From Anaerolineae bacterium (GTDB lineage Bacteria > Chloroflexota > Anaerolineae > Aggregatilineales > Phototrophicaceae), in NCBI GenBank assembly GCA_022843745.1, contig JALHNB010000005.1, positions 139,154-203,153 of the forward strand: a DNA stretch of 64,000 nt, given 5' to 3'. Shown in pieces: positions 35,762 through 43,993 of this stretch. Position 1 is the first letter of the stretch. The number at the start of each line of letters is the position of its first letter. The position numbers and the translations under genes were made by a program. The notes under the pieces were generated by a model. That model was not told the origin of the DNA, did not search any database, and saw nothing but the letters and a program-made list of their open reading frames with translations.

Positions 35762-36391
35762 ATGGCCGAAAAAATTGGAACGCTGATTCTGGTTCGACAT
35801 GGACAGTCGCAATGGAATCTCGAAAATCGCTTTACGGGCTGGGTTGATGTTCCTTTATCACCTGCCGGAGAAGCCGAAGCACACCGCGCGGGTAAACTGC
35901 TCAAGGATTACCATTTTGATCGCGGCTTTACATCGGTGCTGATTTGCGCCCAGGAAACGCTGCGGATTATCCTTGAGGAAACCGGGCAGACCGATTTGCC
36001 CGTCGAGCGTGATGCGGCGCTCAATGAACGGCATTATGGCGATCTTCAGGGTTTGAATAAAGCCGAGACAGCGGCGAAATTTGGCGACGAACAGGTGCAT
36101 ATCTGGCGGCGGAGTTTTGACGTGCGCCCGCCCAATGGTGAAAGCCTGAAGGATACTCGCGCCCGTGTGATTCCCTACTATGAAGCGCATATTAAACCGC
36201 TGGTGCTGGCAGGGGAAACGATTCTGGTCGTTGCGCACGGAAACAGCCTGCGCGCCCTGGTGATGGTGCTGGACAATATTTCCGAAAAATATATTCCCGA
36301 TCTGAACATCCCGACAGGTATCCCGCTGAGCTACCTGATTGACAGCGCGGGAACAGTATTGGAGCATGGCTATTTGGGAAGTGGTGAGTGA
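35762..36391 (+). CDS. gpmA: 2,3-bisphosphoglycerate-dependent phosphoglycerate mutase
   Basis: 209 residues. The phospho-His motif is LVRHGQSQWNLENRFTGW at about residue 10, with the substrate loop in its usual place. The acid/base Glu is in LNERHYGDLQG and the second catalytic His is in VVAHGNSLRAL. The NRFTGW and LNIPTGIPL segments separate GpmA from other histidine phosphatases. It interconverts 3- and 2-phosphoglycerate in glycolysis. GGAAAGCGAAAG precedes the ATG. The stop overlaps the next start (TGATG). Confidence 0.92.
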   Translation: MAEKIGTLILVRHGQSQWNLENRFTGWVDVPLSPAGEAEAHRAGKLLKDYHFDRGFTSVLICAQETLRIILEETGQTDLPVERDAALNERHYGDLQGLNKAETAAKFGDEQVHIWRRSFDVRPPNGESLKDTRARVIPYYEAHIKPLVLAGETILVVAHGNSLRALVMVLDNISEKYIPDLNIPTGIPLSYLIDSAGTVLEHGYLGSGE

Positions 36392-37278
36392 TGAGTGACG
36401 AGTTAAAAGATATAAAGCAGAGGCGCATCATTGTAAGGGCGCACGGCGATGCGCCTCTACAGAAAATTATCAGCTTTGAACTTAAACAAAAATTTTATAT
36501 TCTTCTCTGTGTGCTCTGTGTATTTGTGGTTCAAATTCTTACCGCTTGCCAGTCCGCGACTCCCACATCCGAAGCGCTTCCGGCTGTTCAAGCCAAGCTG
36601 CTGGCGACAGTGGCGATGTCACCAACACCCAATGAAGCTGAACAACAGGCAACACGGCTGGCAAACCGCCCGACAGATGCCGTGCCAACCGGAACGCCCG
36701 CGCCGTCGCCAACCGTATATGTGGGCGTTTTTCTGGACGGCTCAAACGGGCAAATCGACGATATTCCGTATAACTTAACATTAGCACCACTAAATCCCGT
36801 GATTCAGCCGACAGAATGCCCGATCCCGATTGATGCTACTTTCGGTACGACCTGGACGCAAAATTTCAATGCGCAGCAGGCGCTGGGCTGTCCGGTGGAG
36901 GTCGTCATTCCGTTTGACGGGACGGTGCAGGTGTTTGAGCGCGGCGTGATGTATTACCAGCCCAACGGCATCATCTGGGCGATTGCGCCGGGCGGGTCGC
37001 TTGGTGGGACATATTGGGCGAGCGCACAACAGCTTCCGCCCATCGCTGAGAGCGATCAGGCCGTACCGCCGGAGGGTCTGTTTGTGCCATCGCTGGGATT
37101 TGGCGCGTTCTGGTACGGTGTAGCGGGCGTGCGTGAGGCGATTGGATTCGCGCAGACTCAGGAGCAGTCCGCTAAGATTTCCTATCAAAGATTTGAAGGC
37201 GGCACGTTGTTGTTGGATGGCAGCAGCGGGCAGGTGTTTGTGATGGTCGGCGGTGACAAGGTGTTTGGGCCATATTAG
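36391..37278 (+). CDS. Predicted lipoprotein with repeat-derived N-terminus
   Basis: 295 residues, ATG overlapping the gpmA stop. A hydrophobic stretch FYILLCVLCVFVVQIL ends in a lipobox-like LTAC at about residue 52, an unusually long n-region for a lipoprotein. The mature part has a Thr/Pro linker (PTDAVPTGTPAPSPTVY) and a C-terminal domain with FGTTWTQNFNAQQALGCPV and AIGFAQTQEQS, Trp/Gly-rich, of the LGFP-like kind seen in surface proteins. The n-region (residues ~10-25) is encoded by a dispersed palindrome. The true start could lie closer to the hydrophobic core. Confidence 0.65.
   Translation: MSDELKDIKQRRIIVRAHGDAPLQKIISFELKQKFYILLCVLCVFVVQILTACQSATPTSEALPAVQAKLLATVAMSPTPNEAEQQATRLANRPTDAVPTGTPAPSPTVYVGVFLDGSNGQIDDIPYNLTLAPLNPVIQPTECPIPIDATFGTTWTQNFNAQQALGCPVEVVIPFDGTVQVFERGVMYYQPNGIIWAIAPGGSLGGTYWASAQQLPPIAESDQAVPPEGLFVPSLGFGAFWYGVAGVREAIGFAQTQEQSAKISYQRFEGGTLLLDGSSGQVFVMVGGDKVFGPY
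36433..36460. repeat. GTAAGGGCGCA palindrome inside the lipoprotein N-terminus
   Basis: GTAAGGGCGCA (36433-36443), six-base loop, TGCGCCTCTAC (36450-36460), near-perfect. An extra AGAGGCGCAT just upstream (36419-36428) also pairs with the right arm. Confidence 0.7.
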
Positions 37279-38603
37279 GCAGTATTGGCATCGTGATCGG
37301 GGATGATCGTCTCGACCTCACGAGCGCTGCGAAACAGATAGCCACTCATGCCTGCCAGCGCACTCAAAATGCCGCAAATAAATATCAGTAGTCCCATGCC
37401 AGCACCCGGCCCTGTCCCGACCAGGCCGCCGAAAATTGGCGCGAGGCTGCCGTTGGGTATCATAGCTGGCTCTAGCAGCCTATCGACGAGGAGGCCGCCA
37501 GATATGACTCCTATCGGCTCGACCACGTTAAAAATCAGGCCACGTGCCGCAAAAACGCGCCCCTGAATATCCGGCGGGACTTTGGCTCGCCAGATAGCCT
37601 GATCCGAACCGATCATCATCGGGATAAAAACTTCGAGGCAAAAGCCCGCGATCAGCCAGATGACCAGCGTTTGCCCCAGCCCCATGAGCGCATCACCCAG
37701 TAGGCCTGTCAGCAGCAGCCCCCAGAAAAGGCCGTGTACGCGACGTTTGGGGCCACCCCATGCGACCAGCAACACTCCGCCGATGATGCCGCCTAAACCC
37801 ATTACGGCCTGCACATTGCCCAGAATTGCGGCATTGTCGCCTGTTCGCGCCAGAATCATGGGGGCGATGATTGGGTAGCCCAGCGACTCCGCCAAAATAA
37901 ATGCTGCATACACGAACAATAGGCCAATAAAACTGGGACGCTGAAAAATATAACGGAAGCCAAAAAATGCGTCTTTCCAGAATGAGCCTGTTTCAACAGC
38001 TTCGCCGGAAGGGGATGGACGCGGGATTTGAATGATATGCAGGGTGCTGACGGCAGCCAGAAATGTGACGACATCTATTAACAGAATGCCTGCTAACCCG
38101 ATCACGTCCACCAGAATCCCGGCTAACAGGGGCGCGGCGACCACTGATATGTATTCGGAAAGCGACATCATGCCGCTGGCGCGGGCGTACTGTGCCTTCG
38201 GGATCATGGCGGTGATGGCGGTGGAATAGGCCAGTGATTGAAATGTCCCGGCGATCCCGGCAACAATAGCAACCACATAAAGATGCCAGATTTCAAGGCC
38301 GTCGCTCACGTAGAGTAGCAAGACCGCGACTGTCGATAATCCGGCGATCAGATCACCCCAGATCATGACGCGCCTGCGATCCCAGCGGTCAACCAACGCG
38401 CCAGCAAACATGCCGAGAGGGATTGCCGGAAGTGTGGAAAAAACGCCGACCAACGTAAGCGGCAGTGCTTCGTGCGTGATCTCCCATGCCCACACCATCA
38501 GCGCAAAACGGCTCATGCGTGTGCCAACTGTCGAGATGAACTGACTGAACCACACGATGAAAAAAACGCGCATTCCGGCAATGTTTGAGGACTGCATAAA
38601 CAC
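37275..38603 (-). CDS. MFS transporter, enterobactin exporter/macrolide efflux-like
   Basis: 442 residues with 12 predicted helices. The front (FFIVWFSQFISTVGTRMSRFALMVWAWEIT) and the loop-2 motif (GMFAGALVDRWDRRRVMIWGDL) are typical of the EntS/MefA-like drug efflux group. Proton-driven export of an unknown small molecule is the family role. A close paralogue with a frameshift is at 51984. The gene end touches that of the lipoprotein (convergent, four-base overlap). Confidence 0.85.
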   Translation of the reverse strand: MFMQSSNIAGMRVFFIVWFSQFISTVGTRMSRFALMVWAWEITHEALPLTLVGVFSTLPAIPLGMFAGALVDRWDRRRVMIWGDLIAGLSTVAVLLLYVSDGLEIWHLYVVAIVAGIAGTFQSLAYSTAITAMIPKAQYARASGMMSLSEYISVVAAPLLAGILVDVIGLAGILLIDVVTFLAAVSTLHIIQIPRPSPSGEAVETGSFWKDAFFGFRYIFQRPSFIGLLFVYAAFILAESLGYPIIAPMILARTGDNAAILGNVQAVMGLGGIIGGVLLVAWGGPKRRVHGLFWGLLLTGLLGDALMGLGQTLVIWLIAGFCLEVFIPMMIGSDQAIWRAKVPPDIQGRVFAARGLIFNVVEPIGVISGGLLVDRLLEPAMIPNGSLAPIFGGLVGTGPGAGMGLLIFICGILSALAGMSGYLFRSAREVETIIPDHDANTA

Positions 38604-38625
38604 CTATTTAGCGCTCTAAGTGTAT

Positions 38626-38691
38626 GACTGCTAATTTATCGCCGTTAGATTATCGTATATTGCCTTAACACGCAATAGAAAATTAGCAGTC
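38626..38691. promoter_or_regulatory. Long inverted repeat upstream of the MFS gene
   Basis: GACTGCTAATTT (38626-38637) and AAATTAGCAGTC (38680-38691), perfect 12-bp arms around an AT-rich 42-base loop, 23 bases upstream of the MFS start. It could be a two-site operator or a short decayed element. Confidence 0.5.
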
Positions 38692-38735
38692 TATGTCTGT
38701 GAGTGCTAAAAAATATTGTTTTATCTTAGGGATTT

Positions 38736-38760
38736 GTAGGGGCGCACAGCCGTGCGCCCT
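38736..38760. repeat. GTAGGGGCGCAC palindrome at the end of the phosphotriesterase-like gene
   Basis: GGGCGCAC (38740-38747), four-base loop, GTGCGCCC (38752-38759), preceded by GTAG. It lies ten bases beyond the stop of the minus-strand gene and could terminate it. Confidence 0.75.
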
Positions 38761-38770
38761 TTTGAGAAGT

Positions 38771-39682
38771 TTATCGCGCGAATGCTCGGAATGGATTTTT
38801 GTGCGTCAACTGCTCAACATCCATGCCATGTTCGCGCATTTTCGGGATCAGGCGTTCGCTGAGGACGGTGTAGGGCATCGGGATCGCGCCAGGTTGCGCC
38901 GCCGGGTCGTACCAGCCGCGATCATGACTGAGCATCAGTTGTTCGCCGAAACCCGCGTCCAGCACCCGCTGAATGTGGTCGAGATACCAGTCGTCGTTGT
39001 TGTGGTCGCTGCCGATATTGTCGTATTCGATCCATGCGCCGCGTTTTGCCATTTCCAGATGCAGATCAAAATCCGGCTCGGCCTGGGTGTGGATCCAGAT
39101 AAAGCGCTCCGGCGTGTAGCCTGCCGCCTCGATAATATCCAACTGGTCGCGCACCACGCGCCCGCGAATCGTGTGGCTGCCGATGATCGCGTTGGTTTTC
39201 GCGCCTGCACGGGCAGCAGCGCGTAAAATTTTCGCCTCGGTGTCGGTGATGCCATCATCGCCCGCGCTCAACTTGATCCACCCTGCCTGGACACCGCTGT
39301 TTTCGATCTCGCCTTCCAGCTCGCCCAGCATCCATTCATAAAGTTTGTCCTCACTGGCTTCGTGCATCCAGGGGAGAATCCAGGGTTCGCGATAAACACC
39401 TGTGGGGACGACAACGGGTAAACCAGTCGCCTCGGAAACAGCCTTGTCGAGATCGGCACGCCGCCCAACGCCCATCGGGGAGCATTCGACCAGCGCGGTC
39501 ACGCCCAACGCCTGGATTTTCTTGATCTCCGGTGCCATGAGCGCGATCACATCGGCAGCCTCGGCCTCTCCGTAACCGGGCTTATCCCAGGTGCGCAGAT
39601 CGACAAAAATGTGTTCGTGGGGAAGGATCATACCGAGTTCGTCAGCGTTCTTCGGGCCGAGTGTTGTTCTAAGCTGCGCCAT
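38771..39682 (-). CDS. Phosphotriesterase-family metal-dependent hydrolase
   Basis: 303 residues of the amidohydrolase superfamily, PTE branch. Binuclear metal ligands can be followed: HEH in MILPHEHIFVDL, the bridging Lys in GWIKLSAG, His in IGSHT, His in WIHTQ, and Asp in LSHDRGWYDP. PTE-like proteins of this kind are often lactonases or phospholipid/sugar-phosphate hydrolases; activity on organophosphates cannot be assumed. GAGAGGGA precedes the ATG at 39682; an upstream ATG at 39730 lacks such a site. Confidence 0.88.
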   Translation of the reverse strand: MAQLRTTLGPKNADELGMILPHEHIFVDLRTWDKPGYGEAEAADVIALMAPEIKKIQALGVTALVECSPMGVGRRADLDKAVSEATGLPVVVPTGVYREPWILPWMHEASEDKLYEWMLGELEGEIENSGVQAGWIKLSAGDDGITDTEAKILRAAARAGAKTNAIIGSHTIRGRVVRDQLDIIEAAGYTPERFIWIHTQAEPDFDLHLEMAKRGAWIEYDNIGSDHNNDDWYLDHIQRVLDAGFGEQLMLSHDRGWYDPAAQPGAIPMPYTVLSERLIPKMREHGMDVEQLTHKNPFRAFAR

Positions 39683-39825
39683 ATATTCCCTCTCAAAAAA
39701 ATTATGGTGGGTGAATCTAATATTAGACATTATTTCTTATAAGATTACCTCACATCGTAGGTTTAATCATCACCAATCCTATTGTTGTGCATATCTTTAC
39801 CTCGCGAAGCTCCTATATTATTAGC
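39683..39825. other. AT-rich spacer between the hydrolase gene and the small-gene unit
   Basis: About 140 bases, AT-rich, holding the promoter of the minus-strand hydrolase. No gene or hairpin is seen. Confidence 0.5.
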
Positions 39826-39854
39826 TTGACATACACATAAAATGTGCATATAAT
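39826..39854 (+). promoter_or_regulatory. Perfect sigma-70-type consensus promoter
   Basis: TTGACA (39826-39831), 17-base spacer, TATAAT (39849-39854): both hexamers and spacing match the consensus exactly. The spacer contains a near-palindrome, ACACATAAAATGTGC. No other promoter in the window is this good. Confidence 0.9.
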
Positions 39855-39864
39855 GTATATATTA

Positions 39865-39882
39865 GACACCAAAATAGGTGTC
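39865..39882 (+). promoter_or_regulatory. Inverted repeat GACACC-N6-GGTGTC, likely operator
   Basis: Perfect 6-bp arms 10 bases after the -10 box, at or just after the expected transcription start. The position suits repression by the ribbon-helix-helix protein encoded downstream. Confidence 0.6.
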
Positions 39883-39921
39883 AAATACAAAAATCTACGA
39901 AAGGGGCTTTCTATGCTTTAT

Positions 39922-39939
39922 AGATTTCAATTGAAATCT
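39922..39939 (+). promoter_or_regulatory. 18-bp perfect palindrome AGATTTCAATTGAAATCT
   Basis: Fully symmetric with no loop, in the untranslated leader of the small-gene unit. No loop means it is more likely a protein-binding site than an RNA hairpin. Confidence 0.6.
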
Positions 39940-39974
39940 GAGGGCCAAATTTTTCATTCCTCTGTATAAAATGA

Positions 39975-39981
39975 AAGGAGG
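39975..39981 (+). promoter_or_regulatory. Strong ribosome binding site AAGGAGG
   Basis: Full match to the anti-Shine-Dalgarno complement, nine bases before the ATG at 39991. A partial hairpin (TTTCATT ... AATGAAA) ends at it and could mask it. Confidence 0.75.
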
Positions 39982-39990
39982 AAATCCAGC

Positions 39991-40212
39991 ATGGACTCGA
40001 GTCCAAACAAAGTGAAACGCTATAACCTTGCGATTCCAGAAGAGTTATTCAACGAAGTACAAAGAATAGCCGATCAAAGACAGACAACAGTTGTAGAGTT
40101 ACTTCGAAAATTTATACGGCTCGGGCTAATTGCAATCCAAGCAGAGGAAAATCCTGACATGGCTCTCATTATACGGGAAGGTGATAAGGAACGGGAAATT
40201 ATGTTCCTGTAA
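39991..40212 (+). CDS. Ribbon-helix-helix-type small protein
   Basis: 73 residues. The pattern is strand-helix-helix: KRYNLAIPEELFNEVQRIAD, then QTTVVELLRKFIRLGLIAI, as in CopG/Arc/MetJ-like regulators and antitoxins. A distinct C-terminal tail (LIIREGDKEREIMFL) follows. It should dimerise and bind short palindromes through the KRYNLAIP ribbon; the inverted repeats in its own leader are candidate sites. It is the first gene of a two-gene unit with AT-rich composition unlike the flanks. Confidence 0.75.
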   Translation: MDSSPNKVKRYNLAIPEELFNEVQRIADQRQTTVVELLRKFIRLGLIAIQAEENPDMALIIREGDKEREIMFL

Positions 40213-40251
40213 ACTTTTTGCTTTCCTCCAAAACTTTATCGGAGGATAAAG

Positions 40252-40512
40252 ATGAGAGTAAGCTTGGATGATTTAGCCGCAGGTAAGTTACCAGATCGCA
40301 TCACGAAGGCGATTAACGAAATGGAGCTTACAGTCGAAGAAGTCATTGAGTGGGAATCAAGCAAGCCAAAGGTTCGTTTGGTTGCCACAGTGAATAGTGT
40401 TGAAATAGGGATAAGGGTTCGAATTCCGATGAAGAAACTTGCTGCTATCTTTGCTAGTCTAGGTGGAGCAAGTGGGCTTTTCTGGATTGTGAGCCATATC
40501 ATCCATCCTTAA
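40252..40512 (+). CDS. Small protein with C-terminal hydrophobic helix, unknown
   Basis: 86 residues after a GGAGG site. The N-terminal part is charged and amphipathic (SLDDLAAGKLPDRITKAINEMELTVEEVIEWESSK). The middle looks like strands (VRLVATVNSVEIGIRVRIP), and the end is hydrophobic (LAAIFASLGGASGLFWIVSHII), fitting a single tail anchor. No family is recognised. It follows the ribbon-helix-helix gene by 39 bases and precedes a terminator, so the pair is one transcript. A toxin-like or membrane-signalling role is possible but untested. Confidence 0.6.
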   Translation: MRVSLDDLAAGKLPDRITKAINEMELTVEEVIEWESSKPKVRLVATVNSVEIGIRVRIPMKKLAAIFASLGGASGLFWIVSHIIHP

Positions 40513-40543
40513 TCTGTACTTGGAATAGCAAAGCAACAGCCCG

Positions 40544-40571
40544 ACCCTCATTAAACCTGATGAGGGTTTTT
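40544..40571 (+). terminator. Rho-independent terminator of the small-gene unit
   Basis: ACCCTCAT (40544-40551), 8-base loop, ATGAGGGT (40560-40567), followed by TTTT. Confidence 0.85.
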
Positions 40572-40603
40572 GTTTGATCTATCAATTTTCCTAACAGAAG
40601 ACT

Positions 40604-41617
40604 TTACCAATCACCGTCTTGAATTTCGTTGTCGGATTTGATGTTGTACTTGGTGATCTGATCGTCGGGCACGTTGACCGACGAATCATCCTGCTGCGGC
40701 TGAAAGCCTTTTTCTTCGTCCATGTCTTTGATCGACTGCACATTTTGCAGGGTTTCCGGCGCGGCGATGTCACCCATATGCTCATCATAGAGGTCGAACC
40801 AGGGCAGGCCGTTGGCAGTGTACTGCGGCGCGGTCACGGGGGTCTGCGGCGCTTCTTTACCCGTAATCTGACGATACATCATACTGTTGACGATGTGGAC
40901 GAAAACGCGACCATTATTCCCAACATCCCAGGTGTCGATACCGTGCGGGTCGGGGTAAATTTTTTGCTTCATTTTGCCGCCCGCACCCAATCCCATTTCC
41001 GTCCCGCCTGCGGGTGCAGCCTGTGGTGGTGCGGCATTTGCTAATTCGAGTCCCGCCATTCTCACAGCCGAAAAATCGCGTTTCGGCGGTTCATCAGGGA
41101 ATTTGCCGGGTTTTGGCTCATAGACGATGATCTGAATACCGCCAAATTCTTCTTTGCCCGTCACCTGCCCCTCGACGGTGTAACCCATTCCGAGCGGCAT
41201 AGCGACGAATTGACGGATATGCCCATCTCCCGAATTAATGCCGTCCAGCCAGGGCTGCGGCGGGCAAACGAGATAATCCTCGGTGTCGCGCGTCAGGTCT
41301 TGCGTCCAGCTTTTACCGGAGACGGCGTTCACCTTGCCGACGGCGACTTTCACGGCATTCGGTTTCCAGTGCCGTGCCGTGAAGCGCATCCACAAGGCTT
41401 CGCGCTGATACATTGGGATAAAAATTCCGCCATCTTTCACCCACTGCGCCGGGACGCGATCCTTGTAATCCTCGACCTTGTTCACCGGGAAAGTTCCCAG
41501 GCCGGGTGGCAGCGGATAGGTTTTGCCGTCATCGGGAATCCGCAGTGTGCGCTGAAAATTGAGCGAAAAGCCTTCGCCAAAATGCAGCGTATCGCCCTTG
41601 AGTGTCACTTGTAGCAT
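40604..41617 (-). CDS. Conserved-looking hypothetical protein
   Basis: 337 residues, no signal peptide or membrane helix, no family I can name. The first ~220 residues look like a folded beta-rich domain with many aromatic and Pro residues (MYQREALWMRFTARHW, DYLVCPPQPWLDGIN, VAMPLGMGYTVEGQVTG, FGGIQIIVYEPKPG). A Gly/Ala/Pro linker (PPQAAPAGGTEMGLGAGG) leads to a second segment (YPDPHGIDTWDVGNNGRVFVHIVNS). The C-terminus is acidic. The two-part layout suggests an enzyme-like or surface-associated cytosolic protein. Composition is host-like. Confidence 0.65.
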   Translation of the reverse strand: MLQVTLKGDTLHFGEGFSLNFQRTLRIPDDGKTYPLPPGLGTFPVNKVEDYKDRVPAQWVKDGGIFIPMYQREALWMRFTARHWKPNAVKVAVGKVNAVSGKSWTQDLTRDTEDYLVCPPQPWLDGINSGDGHIRQFVAMPLGMGYTVEGQVTGKEEFGGIQIIVYEPKPGKFPDEPPKRDFSAVRMAGLELANAAPPQAAPAGGTEMGLGAGGKMKQKIYPDPHGIDTWDVGNNGRVFVHIVNSMMYRQITGKEAPQTPVTAPQYTANGLPWFDLYDEHMGDIAAPETLQNVQSIKDMDEEKGFQPQQDDSSVNVPDDQITKYNIKSDNEIQDGDW

Positions 41618-41663
41618 GATCTCACCCCTGTCACTAGGCTAAATATTCAAGCTAATTACTCAA

Positions 41664-42836
41664 CTATTGATGGGGAAGCGGAGCAGCTCTTTGCACATAG
41701 ACAATGTGTGGTAAATGTCCATCCGTGCTATACCAGAGTACATCCCCGCCAGGTAAGACCTCATCTACTTTCGTGATTAGGCTACCAACCATAGCTGATG
41801 CGCCGATAGTTGATGAAAAGACAACGCCATCCGGCACACCTACTATATCTCCAATATTCGGCGGCCCAAACGATGATAAAACTACTGTTCCATCCCGATT
41901 CAATACATAATGACTACCGCTGTTGCTATCTGTTACCACAATTCGTTCTCCGTTCTGAATAAAATGGGGAGATGTGAGCAACGATTCAGGAATATTAAAA
42001 AGTGGATAGGATGTATCGCGGGATGGATCATACATATAAAGAGTATCACCAATTGAGGTAATTACCTCATCTGTGTTTGTTAATGTGTCTACCTGTTCTG
42101 GCAGCGCGCGATACACATTATTGGGTTTTACACTACTGTCGACTACATTCCAGGTATAGCTCTCGTATTCGAGGGGAATATCGGCACTATCGGGAATAGC
42201 AGTAAAAATAACTTCATCATCATGATAATGTTGCAAAACGACCCCTTTTGTCGAATTATGGTCAATTCCTGCATCGACCAATACTTGATCGGTTGACGTA
42301 ATCTTATTTGAAATCGAGTTTTGAGTGGGATCGTAAATCGCGATTTGCCATTCACCAATATCAGAGAGAGATGAGAATGCGACTGTACGGTCACGATCAG
42401 GGTAATTGGAAACATCGAGGCTGAAATGTAAAAATGAATCGTACAATGTATGCCCCAACGCTATAGTTTCCTGAGTTTCGTGAAAAGCGATACTGCCCAA
42501 AGTGGTTTCAGTAGAAGGCAAATCATGGGCAAATAAGTTTTCTGTTAACCATTCTGATATGACAAGCTGACTATCCCCACCTTGGCTATCAGAAATTATG
42601 TAAGCGATCAGACTGCCATCGGGCGAAACAGCCACATCATCTGGAAAAGTATCAAAACCCTCCGGCATACTGAGGTTAAAATCAAGGACAACAAGTTTGC
42701 TTGAGTGGACAATAGTTATCAGCCCACTGTCGGCTTCATACAGCCAAACCGTCCAATCTGATTCATCCTGAGCTAACAAAGAATTGGGTTGAACTATTAA
42801 GCAAGCAATGAGCAATATGAGTAGGCGTCTAAACAT
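41664..42836 (-). CDS. Secreted beta-propeller-like protein
   Basis: 390 residues. A clear signal peptide (LLILLIACLIVQPNSLLAQ) ends near residue 22. The Cys at residue 12 is too early for a mature lipobox. The mature part has propeller-like segments (VAVSPDGSLIAYIIS, LGSIAFHETQETIALG, ERIVVTDSNSGSHYVLNRDG). AGGAGGA stands before the ATG. It ends a minus-strand cluster RDD-RDD-FAD oxidase-propeller. Composition is more AT-rich than its neighbours. Confidence 0.7.
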   Translation of the reverse strand: MFRRLLILLIACLIVQPNSLLAQDESDWTVWLYEADSGLITIVHSSKLVVLDFNLSMPEGFDTFPDDVAVSPDGSLIAYIISDSQGGDSQLVISEWLTENLFAHDLPSTETTLGSIAFHETQETIALGHTLYDSFLHFSLDVSNYPDRDRTVAFSSLSDIGEWQIAIYDPTQNSISNKITSTDQVLVDAGIDHNSTKGVVLQHYHDDEVIFTAIPDSADIPLEYESYTWNVVDSSVKPNNVYRALPEQVDTLTNTDEVITSIGDTLYMYDPSRDTSYPLFNIPESLLTSPHFIQNGERIVVTDSNSGSHYVLNRDGTVVLSSFGPPNIGDIVGVPDGVVFSSTIGASAMVGSLITKVDEVLPGGDVLWYSTDGHLPHIVYVQRAAPLPHQ

Positions 42837-42847
42837 AAAGTGTCCTC

Positions 42848-43993
42848 CTAGCGCAATCTCGCTGCGCTCACCGCGCCGGGATCAGTGCCTTTGAGCATCA
42901 TATCGACGGCACGTTCGGCAGTACCCGCACCCATTGCCAGCCCATGTCCATGAAAACCGACGGCAAAGCCGACTCGTGATTTGCCTGGAAGTTTGCCCAC
43001 CATCGGCAGGCCATCGATACTGAAACCCATGATTCCCGCCCAGCGCATATCAATCGGCTCGGTCACATCGGGAAATTTTTCGCGCAGATAATTTTCCAGA
43101 AAGCGCTGTACTGGGTCGGTGGTGCGGTCATCCATCGTGTCATTTTCGAGCGCTTTATGCTGCTTGCGCCCACCACCGATCAGCAGTCGCCCGTCAAACG
43201 TGTCGCGATAATACATATAGCCATAGTCACTGTAGCCACAGGTGTTGACGACAGGGCCATTTTTCAGTGGCGCAGTCACGATGATTTGCGCACGGGTTGG
43301 GATAATCTTGCCGATAAAATACGGGTCGAGAATGACGGAGTAGGCATTGGTACACAGCAGTACCTCCCGCGCTTTGAAAATAAATTGGCGCGTGTAGACC
43401 AGCACGGTGTCATCGTCGGCTTGCTCGATGCGGTAAACTTCGTTGTTGGCGACCAGTTCGGCGCCACTCTGCTTGAAAATCGTCTGCACCAGTTGATAGG
43501 GCTGCACAGCGGCATCCTGGGGCTGGCGAATGGCCGCATGATAGCCACGCTCAAGGGGATCAGAGCTGCAATATTCGATCTCGATCCCGTCTGCTTCCAG
43601 CGCACGGGCTGCATTTTCCAAATCGTGAGCTTCTTCCTTGCTCTCCGCCAGCAGCATCGAGCCGCAGTCGTGCCATTCGACATCACCGCCACGTGCGAAA
43701 TAGCGCAAATGGGCATGAGTCGTTCGTGACAATGCCCACATCTCGCGCACCACGTCGATCCCGTAGTGTTCCGTCGCGTGGTGATAATACGTATCCAGTC
43801 CCGTAATCATAAATCCGGCGTTGCGGCTGCTTGCGCCCAGCGCGATGTCGCGTGTATCGGTAATGGTCACATTCCGCCCGGCTTGTCCGGCGAAATAGGC
43901 CGCCGAGCAGCCCACCAAACCCGCGCCGACGATCAAAAAATCCACTTCTCGTATCGGCTGTGTGCCGTTCGCCTGCCAGAGTGAAACTGTCAT
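42848..43993 (-). CDS. FAD-dependent oxidoreductase, D-amino acid oxidase (DAO) family
   Basis: 381 residues. The Rossmann motif FLIVGAGLVGCSAAYFAGQAG is at about residue 20, followed by ALGASSRNAGFMI, the DAO-family FAD loop. VLLCTNAYS lies in the middle, and the C-terminal IMGFSIDGLPMVGKLP and GFHGHGLAMGAGTAERAVDMM close the FAD site. Such enzymes oxidise glycine, sarcosine, proline or related amines. Its ATG overlaps the stop of the RDD gene (ATGA), so they are translationally coupled. Confidence 0.88.
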   Translation of the reverse strand: MTVSLWQANGTQPIREVDFLIVGAGLVGCSAAYFAGQAGRNVTITDTRDIALGASSRNAGFMITGLDTYYHHATEHYGIDVVREMWALSRTTHAHLRYFARGGDVEWHDCGSMLLAESKEEAHDLENAARALEADGIEIEYCSSDPLERGYHAAIRQPQDAAVQPYQLVQTIFKQSGAELVANNEVYRIEQADDDTVLVYTRQFIFKAREVLLCTNAYSVILDPYFIGKIIPTRAQIIVTAPLKNGPVVNTCGYSDYGYMYYRDTFDGRLLIGGGRKQHKALENDTMDDRTTDPVQRFLENYLREKFPDVTEPIDMRWAGIMGFSIDGLPMVGKLPGKSRVGFAVGFHGHGLAMGAGTAERAVDMMLKGTDPGAVSAARLR

